53,047 bases of DNA from JADGQA01 sp964579855 (GTDB lineage: Bacteria > Bacteroidota > Ignavibacteria > UBA10030), in NCBI GenBank assembly GCA_964579855.1, contig CAZOIM010000003.1:1-53047 (forward strand), given 5' to 3'. The notes under the pieces are model-generated. The model saw only the letters and a program-made list of their open reading frames with translations. It was not told the DNA's origin and did not search any database. The translations under genes and the position numbers were made by a program. Shown piece by piece: positions 36,747 through 45,870 of this stretch; positions within the stretch are counted from its first letter, which is position 1; the number at the start of each line of letters is the position of its first letter.

Positions 36747-38281
36747 CGAACGAGCGACTTTCCGTTCTGCTTATGACTGAGGGGACGTATCCCTATGCCG
36801 GAGGAGGTGTCAGCACGTGGTGCGATGTGCTGTGTCGCGGTCTGAGCGAAATCGATTTCCATATTATTGCGGTTACAGGCACTCCAATCGCAACGCTCAA
36901 ATACAAGTTGCCGTCAAACGTTCGCCTTGTCTGTCAAGTCCCGTTGTGGGGGAGCGAGGAACCAACGGAATACGTGCGGCCGGATACCGCCTTTGCGGAT
37001 ATCTACCTCTCAAGGAACGAGACTACCGAGGACGTGGTGAGCGAACATTTCATTCCTCTCTTTGAGAGATTTCTTGAACAGATGTTGCGTCAGAATACAC
37101 AAGAAGCAGCTGACCCCCATGTCGTGCACGAAATGTATCGCTATTTCAAACGATACGAATACAAATCTACCCTGCAAGCCTATCCAACGTGGCGGACATT
37201 TTGTTCGGTCATCATACGACGGTGGACAGACGAACAAATGCCGGAGCACGAACAGCCAAGCCTCTATGACCTGACTACGACCATGCGATGGTTGTATAAT
37301 TTCCTCATGCCGCTGAACGTGGAAATTCCCCGCACAGATATTGCGCATTCGACACTGGCGGGCATTTCCAATCTTCCGATTGTCGTATCGAAAATGGAAT
37401 ATGGAACACCGGTCATCGTTACCGACCACGGAGTCTACATCCGGGAGCGTTATATTGCCATCTCGTCAGAACGTCTCACACCGTTTGCCAAAAGATTTCT
37501 TTTGCGACTCTCAGCGTATGCAAGCAGGCTTCTGTACACAATTGCAGATCAGGTTTCGCCGGTGTGCGACTACAACATGCGATGGGAGACCCGGTTTGGA
37601 GCGGATCCTGTCCGGATCCGAACGATTTACAATGGCGTCGACCCTGGAGTATTTATCCCGAAAGAGAAACCGGAAAAGACTTGGAATCGGCCGACCGTCG
37701 TTGCCGCTGCGAGAGTGTTTCCGTTGAAGGATATTGAAACAATGATCCGTTCTTGCGCATTCGTGCGGGAAAAGATACCCGACGTTCATTACATCGTGTA
37801 TGGTCCCACAGACGTCGACCTGCCGTACACAGAACGCTGTCTAAGTCTCATCCGGGAATTCCAGCTTGGAGGAAATTTCGAATTCGCGGGCTTCCATTCT
37901 AAACCACACGAGCTATATCACGAAGGAGATATCAGTATTCTCTCCAGCATATCGGAAGGTTTTCCCTACACTGTGATTGAGTCCATGGCGTGTGGGAGGC
38001 CCGTCGTCGCAACAGACGTCGGCGGTGTTCGCGAGGCCCTTGAGGGATTCGGAATTATTGTCAAACCAAGAGATGCACGAGGTCTTGCCGATGGAGTCGT
38101 TGAGTTGCTGCTTAATGACGAATTGCGTCAACGGCTCGGAAGTTCCGCCCGCGAGCGAGTGTTGTTGCGATTCAGAACTTCGATATCCGTGGATGCGTAT
38201 CTCAAATCGTATACCATCCTTGACGACACTCGGCTGAGAGCGGTGGACCTCAATGAAAAACCACGGTCATTGCAGGAGTAA
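36743..38281 (+). CDS. pelF: PelF-type glycosyltransferase, full length
   Basis: 512 residues, close to the usual PelF size. The N-terminal DUF3492 region starts TNERLSVLLMTEGTYPYAGG and contains DIAHSTLAGISNLPIVVSKM and VIVTDHGVYIRERYIAI. The GT4 part has AAARVFPLKDIETMIRSCAF, IVYGPTDVDLPYTERC and EX7E in SEGFPYTVIESMACGRP with DVGGVREAL. PelF is the cytosolic Pel polymerase using UDP-GalNAc/GlcNAc and working with PelG. GTG 36743 overlaps the epimerase stop by four bases. Confidence 0.9.
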   Translation: MTNERLSVLLMTEGTYPYAGGGVSTWCDVLCRGLSEIDFHIIAVTGTPIATLKYKLPSNVRLVCQVPLWGSEEPTEYVRPDTAFADIYLSRNETTEDVVSEHFIPLFERFLEQMLRQNTQEAADPHVVHEMYRYFKRYEYKSTLQAYPTWRTFCSVIIRRWTDEQMPEHEQPSLYDLTTTMRWLYNFLMPLNVEIPRTDIAHSTLAGISNLPIVVSKMEYGTPVIVTDHGVYIRERYIAISSERLTPFAKRFLLRLSAYASRLLYTIADQVSPVCDYNMRWETRFGADPVRIRTIYNGVDPGVFIPKEKPEKTWNRPTVVAAARVFPLKDIETMIRSCAFVREKIPDVHYIVYGPTDVDLPYTERCLSLIREFQLGGNFEFAGFHSKPHELYHEGDISILSSISEGFPYTVIESMACGRPVVATDVGGVREALEGFGIIVKPRDARGLADGVVELLLNDELRQRLGSSARERVLLRFRTSISVDAYLKSYTILDDTRLRAVDLNEKPRSLQE

Positions 38282-38289
38282 AATTATCG

Positions 38290-39966
38290 ATGACTGAGGA
38301 GGGAGAAACAATCGCAAAGTTGGTTGCTACCGATGGAATCGTGGAAGGAGTGCAGCTCCCAGGACAAACGGAATCCATGCCGGAAACCGAACAACAGATA
38401 CTGATTCGCAAAGTCCACGAAATTCTTGGCAATCCTATCGATTCGTGGCAAGTTGCAGCCACGTTAGAAAGTTTGGGACTGCGGGATGTCGATGCTCGTG
38501 ATCAATTCTTGAAAGAGAATGTTTTTGATCTGGCAGTCGATATTAAACGAATCATCAATGAAATGAAAAGCCCACGCGAACTTGCGTCGGCTGTGTCGCG
38601 AAAACAGGTCAAGCGAAAAGGGACACTGAAACGCGTCACCCGGTATTATGGAAAAGGTGTCCTCACGGCGCTCCCCATTTTCGGCCAAATCGTAACGATT
38701 TTGCTCTTTCGCTATTCATTATGGGCATGGGTCGATTTCACCGAAGCACAAGCGACCGTTGTCGCCCTCGGGACACTGTTGAGCTTTGTGGTTACCGGAG
38801 GATTCATTCAGAGCATTGGTCGAGAGGGTATCCGGTATATCGGAAGCCGCAACTATTTTCTTGCCGAAAAAATTTGTCTGAAACTCGTTGGGTACGGTAC
38901 CATAGCGGTTCTCCTTGTCGGATTCATGATCTTCTTTCTCAATCTCGTAATACCTTTCTATGATACAAAACTTGTTATCATCAGCCTGGTATACTACGTC
39001 CTTCTGTCCGAACTCTGGCTTTATTCGTCTGTAGCATTTGTGCTCAACCGATTTCTTTCGATCTTTGTTATCATGACTGCAGGCGTAGTTCCGGTGTTCT
39101 TCATTATGGAGTATACGAGGCTCGGCATTTATGTCGCACACTGGAGTGGGTTGGTGTTTGCGTTGACAGTAATGATGGTTTACACCATGACGGATTTTCG
39201 GTCGATTGCCAACCTTACGGCGACCGACTTAAAGCTCGGCCGGTTGCCGAGGCCATCCGTCCGGGCTTACCTGGTTGCACCCTACTTTGTGTACGGGTTC
39301 TTTTATTTTCTGAACCTCTTTGTTGATCGAATTGTAAGTTGGTCGGCGCCCAATCCGGAATTGCCGCCGTATGTTATCTGGTTCCGCACACCCTACGAGC
39401 TCGGGATGGACTGGGCCTTGATATCGTTAGTCTTTACACTGGCAATGATGGAATACGTCATTCAAGAATTCTCGCATTATCAGCTCCCGGCTCAAAAAGC
39501 AGTGAAGGGATCCAGCATTGATCAGTACACCAGATTCTTTAAGAAATTTTACACGAAGTTTCTTTTTGTTCTCTTGGGGGTTGGGCTTCTTGACATCTTC
39601 ATCACATATGCTGGAGTCCTCTACTTCAAGCAGTTCAGCCAGGTGCAGGAAATTAGAGATTTCTTTGCCAGCCAGATTACGTTTTTCACTTTTTATGTTG
39701 CATCCGCAGGATATTTCTTTATTGCTCTTGGACTCTTCAACAGTTTGTTCTTCTTTACTCTGTCGCGTCCCGAATTTGTTCTAAGGTCCATCATACCTGC
39801 AACAGCGGTGAATCTTGTCGTTGGACTTCTCGCCAGCCGGTGGATCAACTATCAATCCGGAGTGATCGGATTATTTGCTGGAGGTATCACGTTTGCATTT
39901 CTCTCATCGCGGTATGCCAGAAAATTTTTCCGTGAGCTTGACTACTATTACTATGCGGCGTACTGA
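38290..39966 (+). CDS. pelG: PelG-like polysaccharide transporter with N-terminal extension
   Basis: 558 residues. From about residue 110 there are 12 or so membrane helices of the MOP/PelG type, including GSRNYFLAEK, LNLFVDRIVSW, and the family-typical end FRELDYYYYAAY. PelG exports the growing chain across the inner membrane with PelF. The first 110 residues are soluble and helical (RKVHEILGNPIDSWQVAATL, ESLGLRDVDARDQF) and have no counterpart in ordinary PelG of about 450 residues; they may dock a regulator. Nine bases separate it from pelF. Confidence 0.87.
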   Translation: MTEEGETIAKLVATDGIVEGVQLPGQTESMPETEQQILIRKVHEILGNPIDSWQVAATLESLGLRDVDARDQFLKENVFDLAVDIKRIINEMKSPRELASAVSRKQVKRKGTLKRVTRYYGKGVLTALPIFGQIVTILLFRYSLWAWVDFTEAQATVVALGTLLSFVVTGGFIQSIGREGIRYIGSRNYFLAEKICLKLVGYGTIAVLLVGFMIFFLNLVIPFYDTKLVIISLVYYVLLSELWLYSSVAFVLNRFLSIFVIMTAGVVPVFFIMEYTRLGIYVAHWSGLVFALTVMMVYTMTDFRSIANLTATDLKLGRLPRPSVRAYLVAPYFVYGFFYFLNLFVDRIVSWSAPNPELPPYVIWFRTPYELGMDWALISLVFTLAMMEYVIQEFSHYQLPAQKAVKGSSIDQYTRFFKKFYTKFLFVLLGVGLLDIFITYAGVLYFKQFSQVQEIRDFFASQITFFTFYVASAGYFFIALGLFNSLFFFTLSRPEFVLRSIIPATAVNLVVGLLASRWINYQSGVIGLFAGGITFAFLSSRYARKFFRELDYYYYAAY

Positions 39967-39969
39967 GCG

Positions 39970-41931
39970 TTGACCGGGTATCACACGATATTCGCTCTGG
40001 GGTTGATTCGGGCACTCATCGGAAGCCTCGTTGTCATCACAGTATTGCCGCGTCTGATTGTACCTCGTTTGTTTCCAGCCGAACCGTGGAGAAATCGCGT
40101 CGGCGGAGCACTGGTAACTGGGGCGATTGTGATAGGAATCGTGCACAGCCTCGTATTGGTCGATCTTAACGACAGCGTTTCGTTCGGTATTGTGCTCGGC
40201 AGTATCATCGTTGTTCGGTTTTGGTATTCTCGAATTCGTGTCTCGGATAAACACTTGAAGAGTCACCTGGCATCTCTTATGCGATTCCTCGATTCGAATT
40301 CAATCAGATCGGCATTCGCGTCCGCCTGGAAGAAGTGCGCAGCAATCGGTACCCGTTGGTCGTTCGTCCAGTATTTGTATGCGATTCTCCTCGTCGCAAT
40401 TCTGGCGTTGAGCGGATTTATCCGAATCGTGCCCGCCTGGAACCACGCGGCACCTTTTTCCGTGGAGTACTATGAGACCTTACAGAAGGTAAAACAACTT
40501 CAGATCAATCAAATGTACATTGAGGGGTACCGGGTGCCTCTTGGCTTGCCCGTTGCTGCCCAGGTTCTGGGATTGTTTTCGCAGATAAACTCGTCTCTCC
40601 TGCTTCATTTTCTTGGTGCCCTTTCTTCCATATTTCTGGCAGCATCGATTTCCTACGTAATCTATCGTTCGACGTTTTGTATCGAAGGAGGGATTGTGGG
40701 GGCGGCAGTTTTTGGTCTGTTCAGTGCTCTTTTACCGCTGGACCTTCGTCATCAGGTTGAGGCGGACAGTCTCGTTCTGGCGACCGCATTTGCATTACCG
40801 TCCCTTTCATTCTTTGTGGAATTCATTGCACAACCCGGTTACAAGTCGCTGATTGTCGCACTCGCCGGCCTTGTTGTCGCTGCTGCCGTCAATCTTTTTG
40901 TGGGATGCTTCACTGTTTTTGGAATGCTGATCATACTTCTTGCCAGCCTGGCCTTCGCATTTAGTATACAGTGGCTCCGCAAAATGAAGCTTCTCTGCAC
41001 GGTGGCAGTCACGGCGCTGCTCGTTATCGGATTTGTTCTTTTCTTTCGGGCGGCCTTGACGCAGGAGAATTTGAAATACGCCCTCGAGATACTATTTTAT
41101 GACAAGCATCTCAATCGCTATTTTTCGATGTATGCGGGTCTCGCGCCGGCATTTGATCGAACGTGCTACGGTCTATTTGGCCTCACCGTCCTCCTCAGTG
41201 CATTGCGCTATTACCACGAGACCGTTTCTGTTCAATTGCTTTCCTGGGGGCTCATCGGCATCGCTCTGGTAGCACTTGTCCCATACAGTTACAACGGAAT
41301 CCTTTCGTATATTCAGTTTAGCCAACTGGCGTATCTTTTGGCTATCGTTGCTGCAATTTGTGCGGGCATCGTAGTGTCACTCTCGGGAATCGCCGGGGAG
41401 TTCGTACTCCGCAAACTCCGAGCAAGGACTTGGGTCATGTCATCGTGGAAGTTCCTGCCTGCAGCTGCGGCGCTTTGTCTTTTCTGGCTGTATGCGCCAC
41501 CACAGAAAGTAACAATGGAATTCACCGCCGAGCCAGACGGTTTTGCCACAAGCTTGTATCTTATTGAGCAAAAATTCATGCCATATCAGTGGACTGTGGT
41601 TTCCCACCGCGGAACTGCGCTTAGCGGTATGAACCGCGGGAGATTTCTTGATTACGAATATTTCATTGAAAAATACGACCCCTTCATATACAAACACGGT
41701 ACGCGTCAGGCCGTTCCCACACCGTTGTTGTTTTTCTTCATCGAACGCGCACATCAAAGAACTGAAATCACGACCGAAATCAGCAGCACGGATCGCAACG
41801 CCGAACAAAAGATGGAGAATTGGCTTGGCGAATACGATCAAAAGAATCACAACCTGGAGGTTTTCTACAGTGACGACAAAGTTATTGTCTATGAGCTTGA
41901 AGACCATTCGTTCAATGCGTTGCGGGGTTGA
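39970..41931 (+). CDS. large polytopic membrane protein of the Pel-like operon, unknown (GT-C-like topology)
   Basis: 653 residues, TTG start 39970 three bases after the pelG stop. About 12 membrane helices occupy residues 1-510, with a periplasmic-type loop after helix 4-5 (WNHAAPFSVEYYETLQKVKQ). A soluble tail of 140 residues (LYAPPQKVTMEFTAEPDGF, SDDKVIVYELED) follows. Topology resembles GT-C glycosyltransferases and oligosaccharyl-type proteins, but no decisive DxD/EPP motif is clear. It sits where pelD and pelE would be in Pseudomonas; it shares no visible GAF or TPR with them. Confidence 0.7.
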   Translation: MTGYHTIFALGLIRALIGSLVVITVLPRLIVPRLFPAEPWRNRVGGALVTGAIVIGIVHSLVLVDLNDSVSFGIVLGSIIVVRFWYSRIRVSDKHLKSHLASLMRFLDSNSIRSAFASAWKKCAAIGTRWSFVQYLYAILLVAILALSGFIRIVPAWNHAAPFSVEYYETLQKVKQLQINQMYIEGYRVPLGLPVAAQVLGLFSQINSSLLLHFLGALSSIFLAASISYVIYRSTFCIEGGIVGAAVFGLFSALLPLDLRHQVEADSLVLATAFALPSLSFFVEFIAQPGYKSLIVALAGLVVAAAVNLFVGCFTVFGMLIILLASLAFAFSIQWLRKMKLLCTVAVTALLVIGFVLFFRAALTQENLKYALEILFYDKHLNRYFSMYAGLAPAFDRTCYGLFGLTVLLSALRYYHETVSVQLLSWGLIGIALVALVPYSYNGILSYIQFSQLAYLLAIVAAICAGIVVSLSGIAGEFVLRKLRARTWVMSSWKFLPAAAALCLFWLYAPPQKVTMEFTAEPDGFATSLYLIEQKFMPYQWTVVSHRGTALSGMNRGRFLDYEYFIEKYDPFIYKHGTRQAVPTPLLFFFIERAHQRTEITTEISSTDRNAEQKMENWLGEYDQKNHNLEVFYSDDKVIVYELEDHSFNALRG

Positions 41932-41961
41932 CGCTTCGTCGATTATTGGACGCGATTGACC

Positions 41962-43512
41962 ATGATCTTAAGTTCCTCACTCACAAAGCAACTCGGTGCA
42001 TTCCTTAACAGCGTGAGCAGTTATGGAGGGATTGAGCTGTGCCTGACGGATGAGGCTCTGCAACCCATTGTCAGAACATCAGAGTACCGTCACGATGCCA
42101 AATTCGGTGTTTCGCCATTCGACGAGCCTCTCGTAAGGTCGGTAGTCCTGGACAAGATATTTTCAGGGAAACTTTTTGGAGAGTTGGGGAAGGCAAATCA
42201 GGGAAAGGGGAAGGCCGAGTCCATTCTCAATCTCGCGGCGGAAGGTGTTGAGTATTTCATAAAGAATGAAGCTGAAGTTCAAACACTGTCCGAGGAACTT
42301 CTTGAGCGATACCAGGAACTCCACGTGTTGTACGAAGCCATCGAGGATGTTCGAGCGATTTTCGATGAGCAAAAGATCTGTGAGATCATATTGAGGAAGG
42401 CTTTGCAGTCAGTCAACGCGGAATTTGGCGCGGTCGTATTCTCGGCTGAAGGAAAGCTGATAGTACGGCACTTCGAGCAAGGATCCAAATCGACGCGGGC
42501 ATACAGTGAGAACGATTGTCTCCCGTCCGCCGAGAAAGTAATCAAGAGTGGAAAATATCTGGTTCTCGAACCCACAACCAGCCACGCTATTTCTGTGCTC
42601 GGCGTTCCGATCACAGTAACCAATTCGATCATCGGGGCGATGGTGCTCATGGGAAAGTCGCATGACGAGATGTTTACCTCCGGGGATCGCATTTCTGTAG
42701 GGGCTCTTGCAGGATATCTTGGTATCGCAGTTACCACAACACGTCTCATCCTGGAGTCGCGGGAAGCCGAGGCGCTCCGTCGCGAAATTGAATTCGCTCA
42801 AAAGATACAGCAAAGCCTTCTCCCGGACACGGTGCCCCCTTTTGCACACCTCGAAATAGCGGCGCACTGTGTTCCTTCAGCGCAGGTTGGAGGAGATCTC
42901 TTCGGATTTCAGAAATTGGGAGACGAGCGTTGGGCGATTACCGTGGCGGACGTTGCAGGGCACGGACTGGGAGCCGCATTCATCATGGCGTCGCTCCGAA
43001 GCATCCTGCGATCAGAGGCCAAATCGGGAAGCATTGCTTCAGATATTCTCAAACGTTCGAACAACATGTTTGGCGAAGATACACGTGGCAACGACGTGTA
43101 TGCAACAGTGTTCGTTGCTCTGTATTCAGAAAAAGACAATTCCTTGAATTTTTCCAATGCTGGACATCCGGCTCCGCTCTTCTGGCAAGCAGCTACCGGA
43201 GAACTCACCGAGCTTCGTGATGGCGGAATGGCCTTGGGGCTCTTCAAAGAGGAAGAATATGATGATGGAACTGTAGTCCTTCGACCCGGCGATCTCGTAG
43301 TAATCTATACAGATGGCGTCACGGAAGCAAAGAATAATGACGGAGTATTTTTCGGTGAGGGACGACTGAAGGAAGTCATCAGGAACAATGCACAGAAAAC
43401 AAGCTACGCTTTGTTGGAGGAACTGCTCTCATCGCTTCAACAGTTCCAGGGAGGGATGCGCAGTCGAGACGATATTACTGTTTTGATTCTCAAATCGAGT
43501 CAAGGACTTTGA
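41962..43512 (+). CDS. GAF-linked PP2C (SpoIIE/RsbU-type) serine phosphatase
   Basis: 516 residues from ATG 41962 (TTG 41956 is in frame). An N-terminal PAS-like region (1-110) and coiled coil lead to a GAF domain (about 130-270), then a signalling helix FAQKIQQSLLPDTVPPFAHL. The PP2C domain keeps its metal Asp residues in VGGDLFGFQ, VADVAGHGLGAAF, YTDGVTEA and RDDITVLIL. It should dephosphorylate the STAS protein at 45514, opposing the RsbW-like kinase. It is a sensor-input phosphatase, placed after the membrane protein and seven bases before the receiver gene. Confidence 0.88.
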   Translation: MILSSSLTKQLGAFLNSVSSYGGIELCLTDEALQPIVRTSEYRHDAKFGVSPFDEPLVRSVVLDKIFSGKLFGELGKANQGKGKAESILNLAAEGVEYFIKNEAEVQTLSEELLERYQELHVLYEAIEDVRAIFDEQKICEIILRKALQSVNAEFGAVVFSAEGKLIVRHFEQGSKSTRAYSENDCLPSAEKVIKSGKYLVLEPTTSHAISVLGVPITVTNSIIGAMVLMGKSHDEMFTSGDRISVGALAGYLGIAVTTTRLILESREAEALRREIEFAQKIQQSLLPDTVPPFAHLEIAAHCVPSAQVGGDLFGFQKLGDERWAITVADVAGHGLGAAFIMASLRSILRSEAKSGSIASDILKRSNNMFGEDTRGNDVYATVFVALYSEKDNSLNFSNAGHPAPLFWQAATGELTELRDGGMALGLFKEEEYDDGTVVLRPGDLVVIYTDGVTEAKNNDGVFFGEGRLKEVIRNNAQKTSYALLEELLSSLQQFQGGMRSRDDITVLILKSSQGL

Positions 43513-43519
43513 CCATTCC

Positions 43520-43894
43520 ATGAAAGAACACAAAATTCTTGTGGTCGACGATGACAGCAGCATTCGTCGCCTTCTGTCCTACTTGCTCGAAAAGGGTGGA
43601 TACACCGTTGTGACAGCTGAAGATGGCATAGAGGGCTTGGCGAGGGTCGAAAGTGTAAGACCGGAAATCATCATCACAGATTTGATGATGGGGAAACTCG
43701 ATGGATACGAACTCTGTCGGAGCATCCGCGGGCGTCGAGAAAACGATACGATACGAATAATCGTTTTGACTGCGCGGGATCAATCAAGCGATATCGAGCT
43801 CTTGAAAGCTTCCGGGGTGGATTATGTGATGAAGAAACCGATCAATCCCCAAGAGCTCATGAAGACCATCAAGGAATTCCTAGAACCACTGTAG
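43520..43894 (+). CDS. stand-alone CheY-like receiver
   Basis: 124 residues, one receiver domain: acidic pocket LVVDDDSS, phospho-Asp54 in IIITDLMMGKLDG, Thr in IIVLTARD and Lys in VMKKPINP. No output domain. Seven bases after the phosphatase gene, it probably feeds a phosphorylation input into the partner switch; no cognate kinase is in the operon. Confidence 0.9.
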   Translation: MKEHKILVVDDDSSIRRLLSYLLEKGGYTVVTAEDGIEGLARVESVRPEIIITDLMMGKLDGYELCRSIRGRRENDTIRIIVLTARDQSSDIELLKASGVDYVMKKPINPQELMKTIKEFLEPL

Positions 43895-43905
43895 CATTTC
43901 CATAG

Positions 43906-45450
43906 GTGCCATTCGTGTTTGAAAAAATATTTCCCGGAAAACATTCAGCTGGCAGCGAGCATTCTCCTTCAGACTATTGGCACGAATTGGGACTGGTGCC
44001 GTTCGATCGAGAGCCTTCGGAAGTCTCGTATCGGGCTGTGGTTGACGTTCTCAATAACGAATTTCATTTTTCGACCTACTATATATACCTTGCTTCAATT
44101 GACAACTCCTTGCTGTGGCTCGAGTACATGGATTTGCGGTACGATGACACCGATAGAGCGTCTGAATTGAAACAGAAGAAAGATCTTATCGAGCTGTTGC
44201 AGACCCCTGAAGCTCAACTCCAGTTGGACGCAAGATTTGATTCTCTCGGACGAATCGAAGTCTGGGCGGGGACGTTTCTCAATATCCCTCTTGTGGATAC
44301 CGACGGAAGTCGGGTGGGGACTGTCCTTGCAGGTCCGGATCCTCCCGAACGTTTTGGGCGTGCACAGACTTCGCACCTTGAGGATTTTTCGAATGCTGCT
44401 GGGACAACGATCCGAAAAATAAAGGCTTTGGCACGGCTTTCCGAGGAGCTTCGAGTCGCCGCTTCCCGTGCTCGTGTGACGCAAAGAGTACTTGGGTCGG
44501 CACTTGAAGTCAATCGATTTGTTTCGCTTCTGTTGGACCTCGCTCTCACTGCGAGCCGCACCGAAGCAGGCTTTGTCGCAATCGCGTCAGAGAATCTGAT
44601 GGTAATCCGGGCGTCAAAAAATTTGCCAGAAGGTTTTCTCTCGAGCGTCAATTTGACCTCCAACAACGGACTTTTTGAATGGTCGATGGATGCAAATGAC
44701 GTGTTAATCCTGCAGGACTACGAATTTGTCGCGACGTTTGGCATCAAGTCTATTCTGGCGGTGCCTCTGGTCGAAGACAAACGGCTACAGGGAATTTTTG
44801 CGCTCATCAATTTCGAAACAAGCAAAACGTTTGATGACCATAGCTTGTCCATTTTGAAGAACTTCTGCGAACAGATCAGGCTCGTCCTGAGCAATTCGCA
44901 ATTGTTTGAACAATTCACTGAACGATACCTTGAAACACTGAAAGCGCTCAGCGGCGCTTATGATATTCGCTCGCCGTATGGCGAAGGGCATTCGAAGCGT
45001 GTCGCTGCTCTTTCGTTGGAACTTGGTAGGATTCTTGGCATCACTGCCGAGGAGTTGGATCATCTCGACCTCGCCGCCCAGATTCACGATATCGGGATGT
45101 GTGGTGTCGTCGAAATCAAGACCGGTTACCGCGCTGATTTCAACCATCCTTTGATCGGCGCAAGCCTCGTGGAAGTCCTCCCGCTTTCTTCCGATGTGGC
45201 CGATGCAATTCGGACTCACCATGAGTGGTTCGACGGATGGGGTTTTCCCGAGGGACTGAAAGGCGAAGCGATACCATTGCTCGGGAGAATACTTGCTGTT
45301 GCCGAGTATTATGAGGAAATTCTATCGGTATCCGGCGCCGGACGAATGCGCTCGGCTAAGGCACTCGCAGAAGATTTGGAACCCAGAATCGGATCACAAT
45401 TTGACCCACGCGTCGTCCAGGCTCTACTTCGGGTTGTTGCCAGCCGTTGA
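43906..45450 (+). CDS. GAF-GAF-HD-GYP-like protein with altered HD-GYP motif
   Basis: 514 residues, GTG start 43906. Two GAF-like regions (about 40-170 and 190-340) precede an HD-GYP-type domain. The domain reads GEGHSKRVAALSLELG, AQIHDIGMCG, FNHPLIGASLVEVL, RTHHEWFDGWGFPEG and LAVAEYYEEI. Most metal-binding His and Asp are kept. The consensus HDIGK lysine is Met, GYP is GFP, and the late Asp of ADxxDA is Glu. It may be a weak c-di-GMP phosphodiesterase or a nucleotide sensor replacing PelD in this operon (inference). Confidence 0.82.
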   Translation: MPFVFEKIFPGKHSAGSEHSPSDYWHELGLVPFDREPSEVSYRAVVDVLNNEFHFSTYYIYLASIDNSLLWLEYMDLRYDDTDRASELKQKKDLIELLQTPEAQLQLDARFDSLGRIEVWAGTFLNIPLVDTDGSRVGTVLAGPDPPERFGRAQTSHLEDFSNAAGTTIRKIKALARLSEELRVAASRARVTQRVLGSALEVNRFVSLLLDLALTASRTEAGFVAIASENLMVIRASKNLPEGFLSSVNLTSNNGLFEWSMDANDVLILQDYEFVATFGIKSILAVPLVEDKRLQGIFALINFETSKTFDDHSLSILKNFCEQIRLVLSNSQLFEQFTERYLETLKALSGAYDIRSPYGEGHSKRVAALSLELGRILGITAEELDHLDLAAQIHDIGMCGVVEIKTGYRADFNHPLIGASLVEVLPLSSDVADAIRTHHEWFDGWGFPEGLKGEAIPLLGRILAVAEYYEEILSVSGAGRMRSAKALAEDLEPRIGSQFDPRVVQALLRVVASR

Positions 45451-45513
45451 GAATGGATTCGCGGTTGTTAGCATTGTGAAGGACGTTTTGAACTCTTTAC
45501 AGAAGGAAAGAAC

Positions 45514-45855
45514 ATGAAATCTCAGGTATTGGAACGAGGAGCGTATGTCATCATTGCGCTTGATGGGGAACTGGATGTCGCGGTTGCGCCCCAGTTGAAA
45601 ACGTTGTTCAAAGAAACCATCGAGAAAGGGGAGAGGAAGGTCATTGTCGACATGAAAGATGTCAAGTTCATCGACAGTTCCTGCCTTGGTGTCATGGTCA
45701 ATGCGCACAAGTTGGCGGTCGCAACAAATGGTGCGATCAGATTTGCCCAATCGAGCGATCAAGTTCGGAAAATATTTGAATTGACACGGACAGATCGCCA
45801 TCTTGCATTTTTTAACACTATCGAAGATGCGGTGAAGAGCTTTGATTCGCCGTAA
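45514..45855 (+). CDS. STAS-domain anti-anti-sigma (RsbV/SpoIIAA-like) protein
   Basis: 113 residues, a single STAS domain: VIIALDGELDVAVAP, VIVDMKDVKFIDSSCLGVMV and RFAQSSDQVRKIFELTRTDR. Ser55-Ser56 in the DSSCLG loop provide the phosphorylation site (the second serine in SpoIIAA). Kinase (34189) and phosphatase (41962) of the same operon should control it. AAGGAAAG precedes the ATG. It lies just before the giant secretion protein, the switch's possible end target being another operon member rather than a sigma factor. Confidence 0.9.
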   Translation: MKSQVLERGAYVIIALDGELDVAVAPQLKTLFKETIEKGERKVIVDMKDVKFIDSSCLGVMVNAHKLAVATNGAIRFAQSSDQVRKIFELTRTDRHLAFFNTIEDAVKSFDSP

Positions 45856-45870
45856 GAAGAAGACTTAAGA

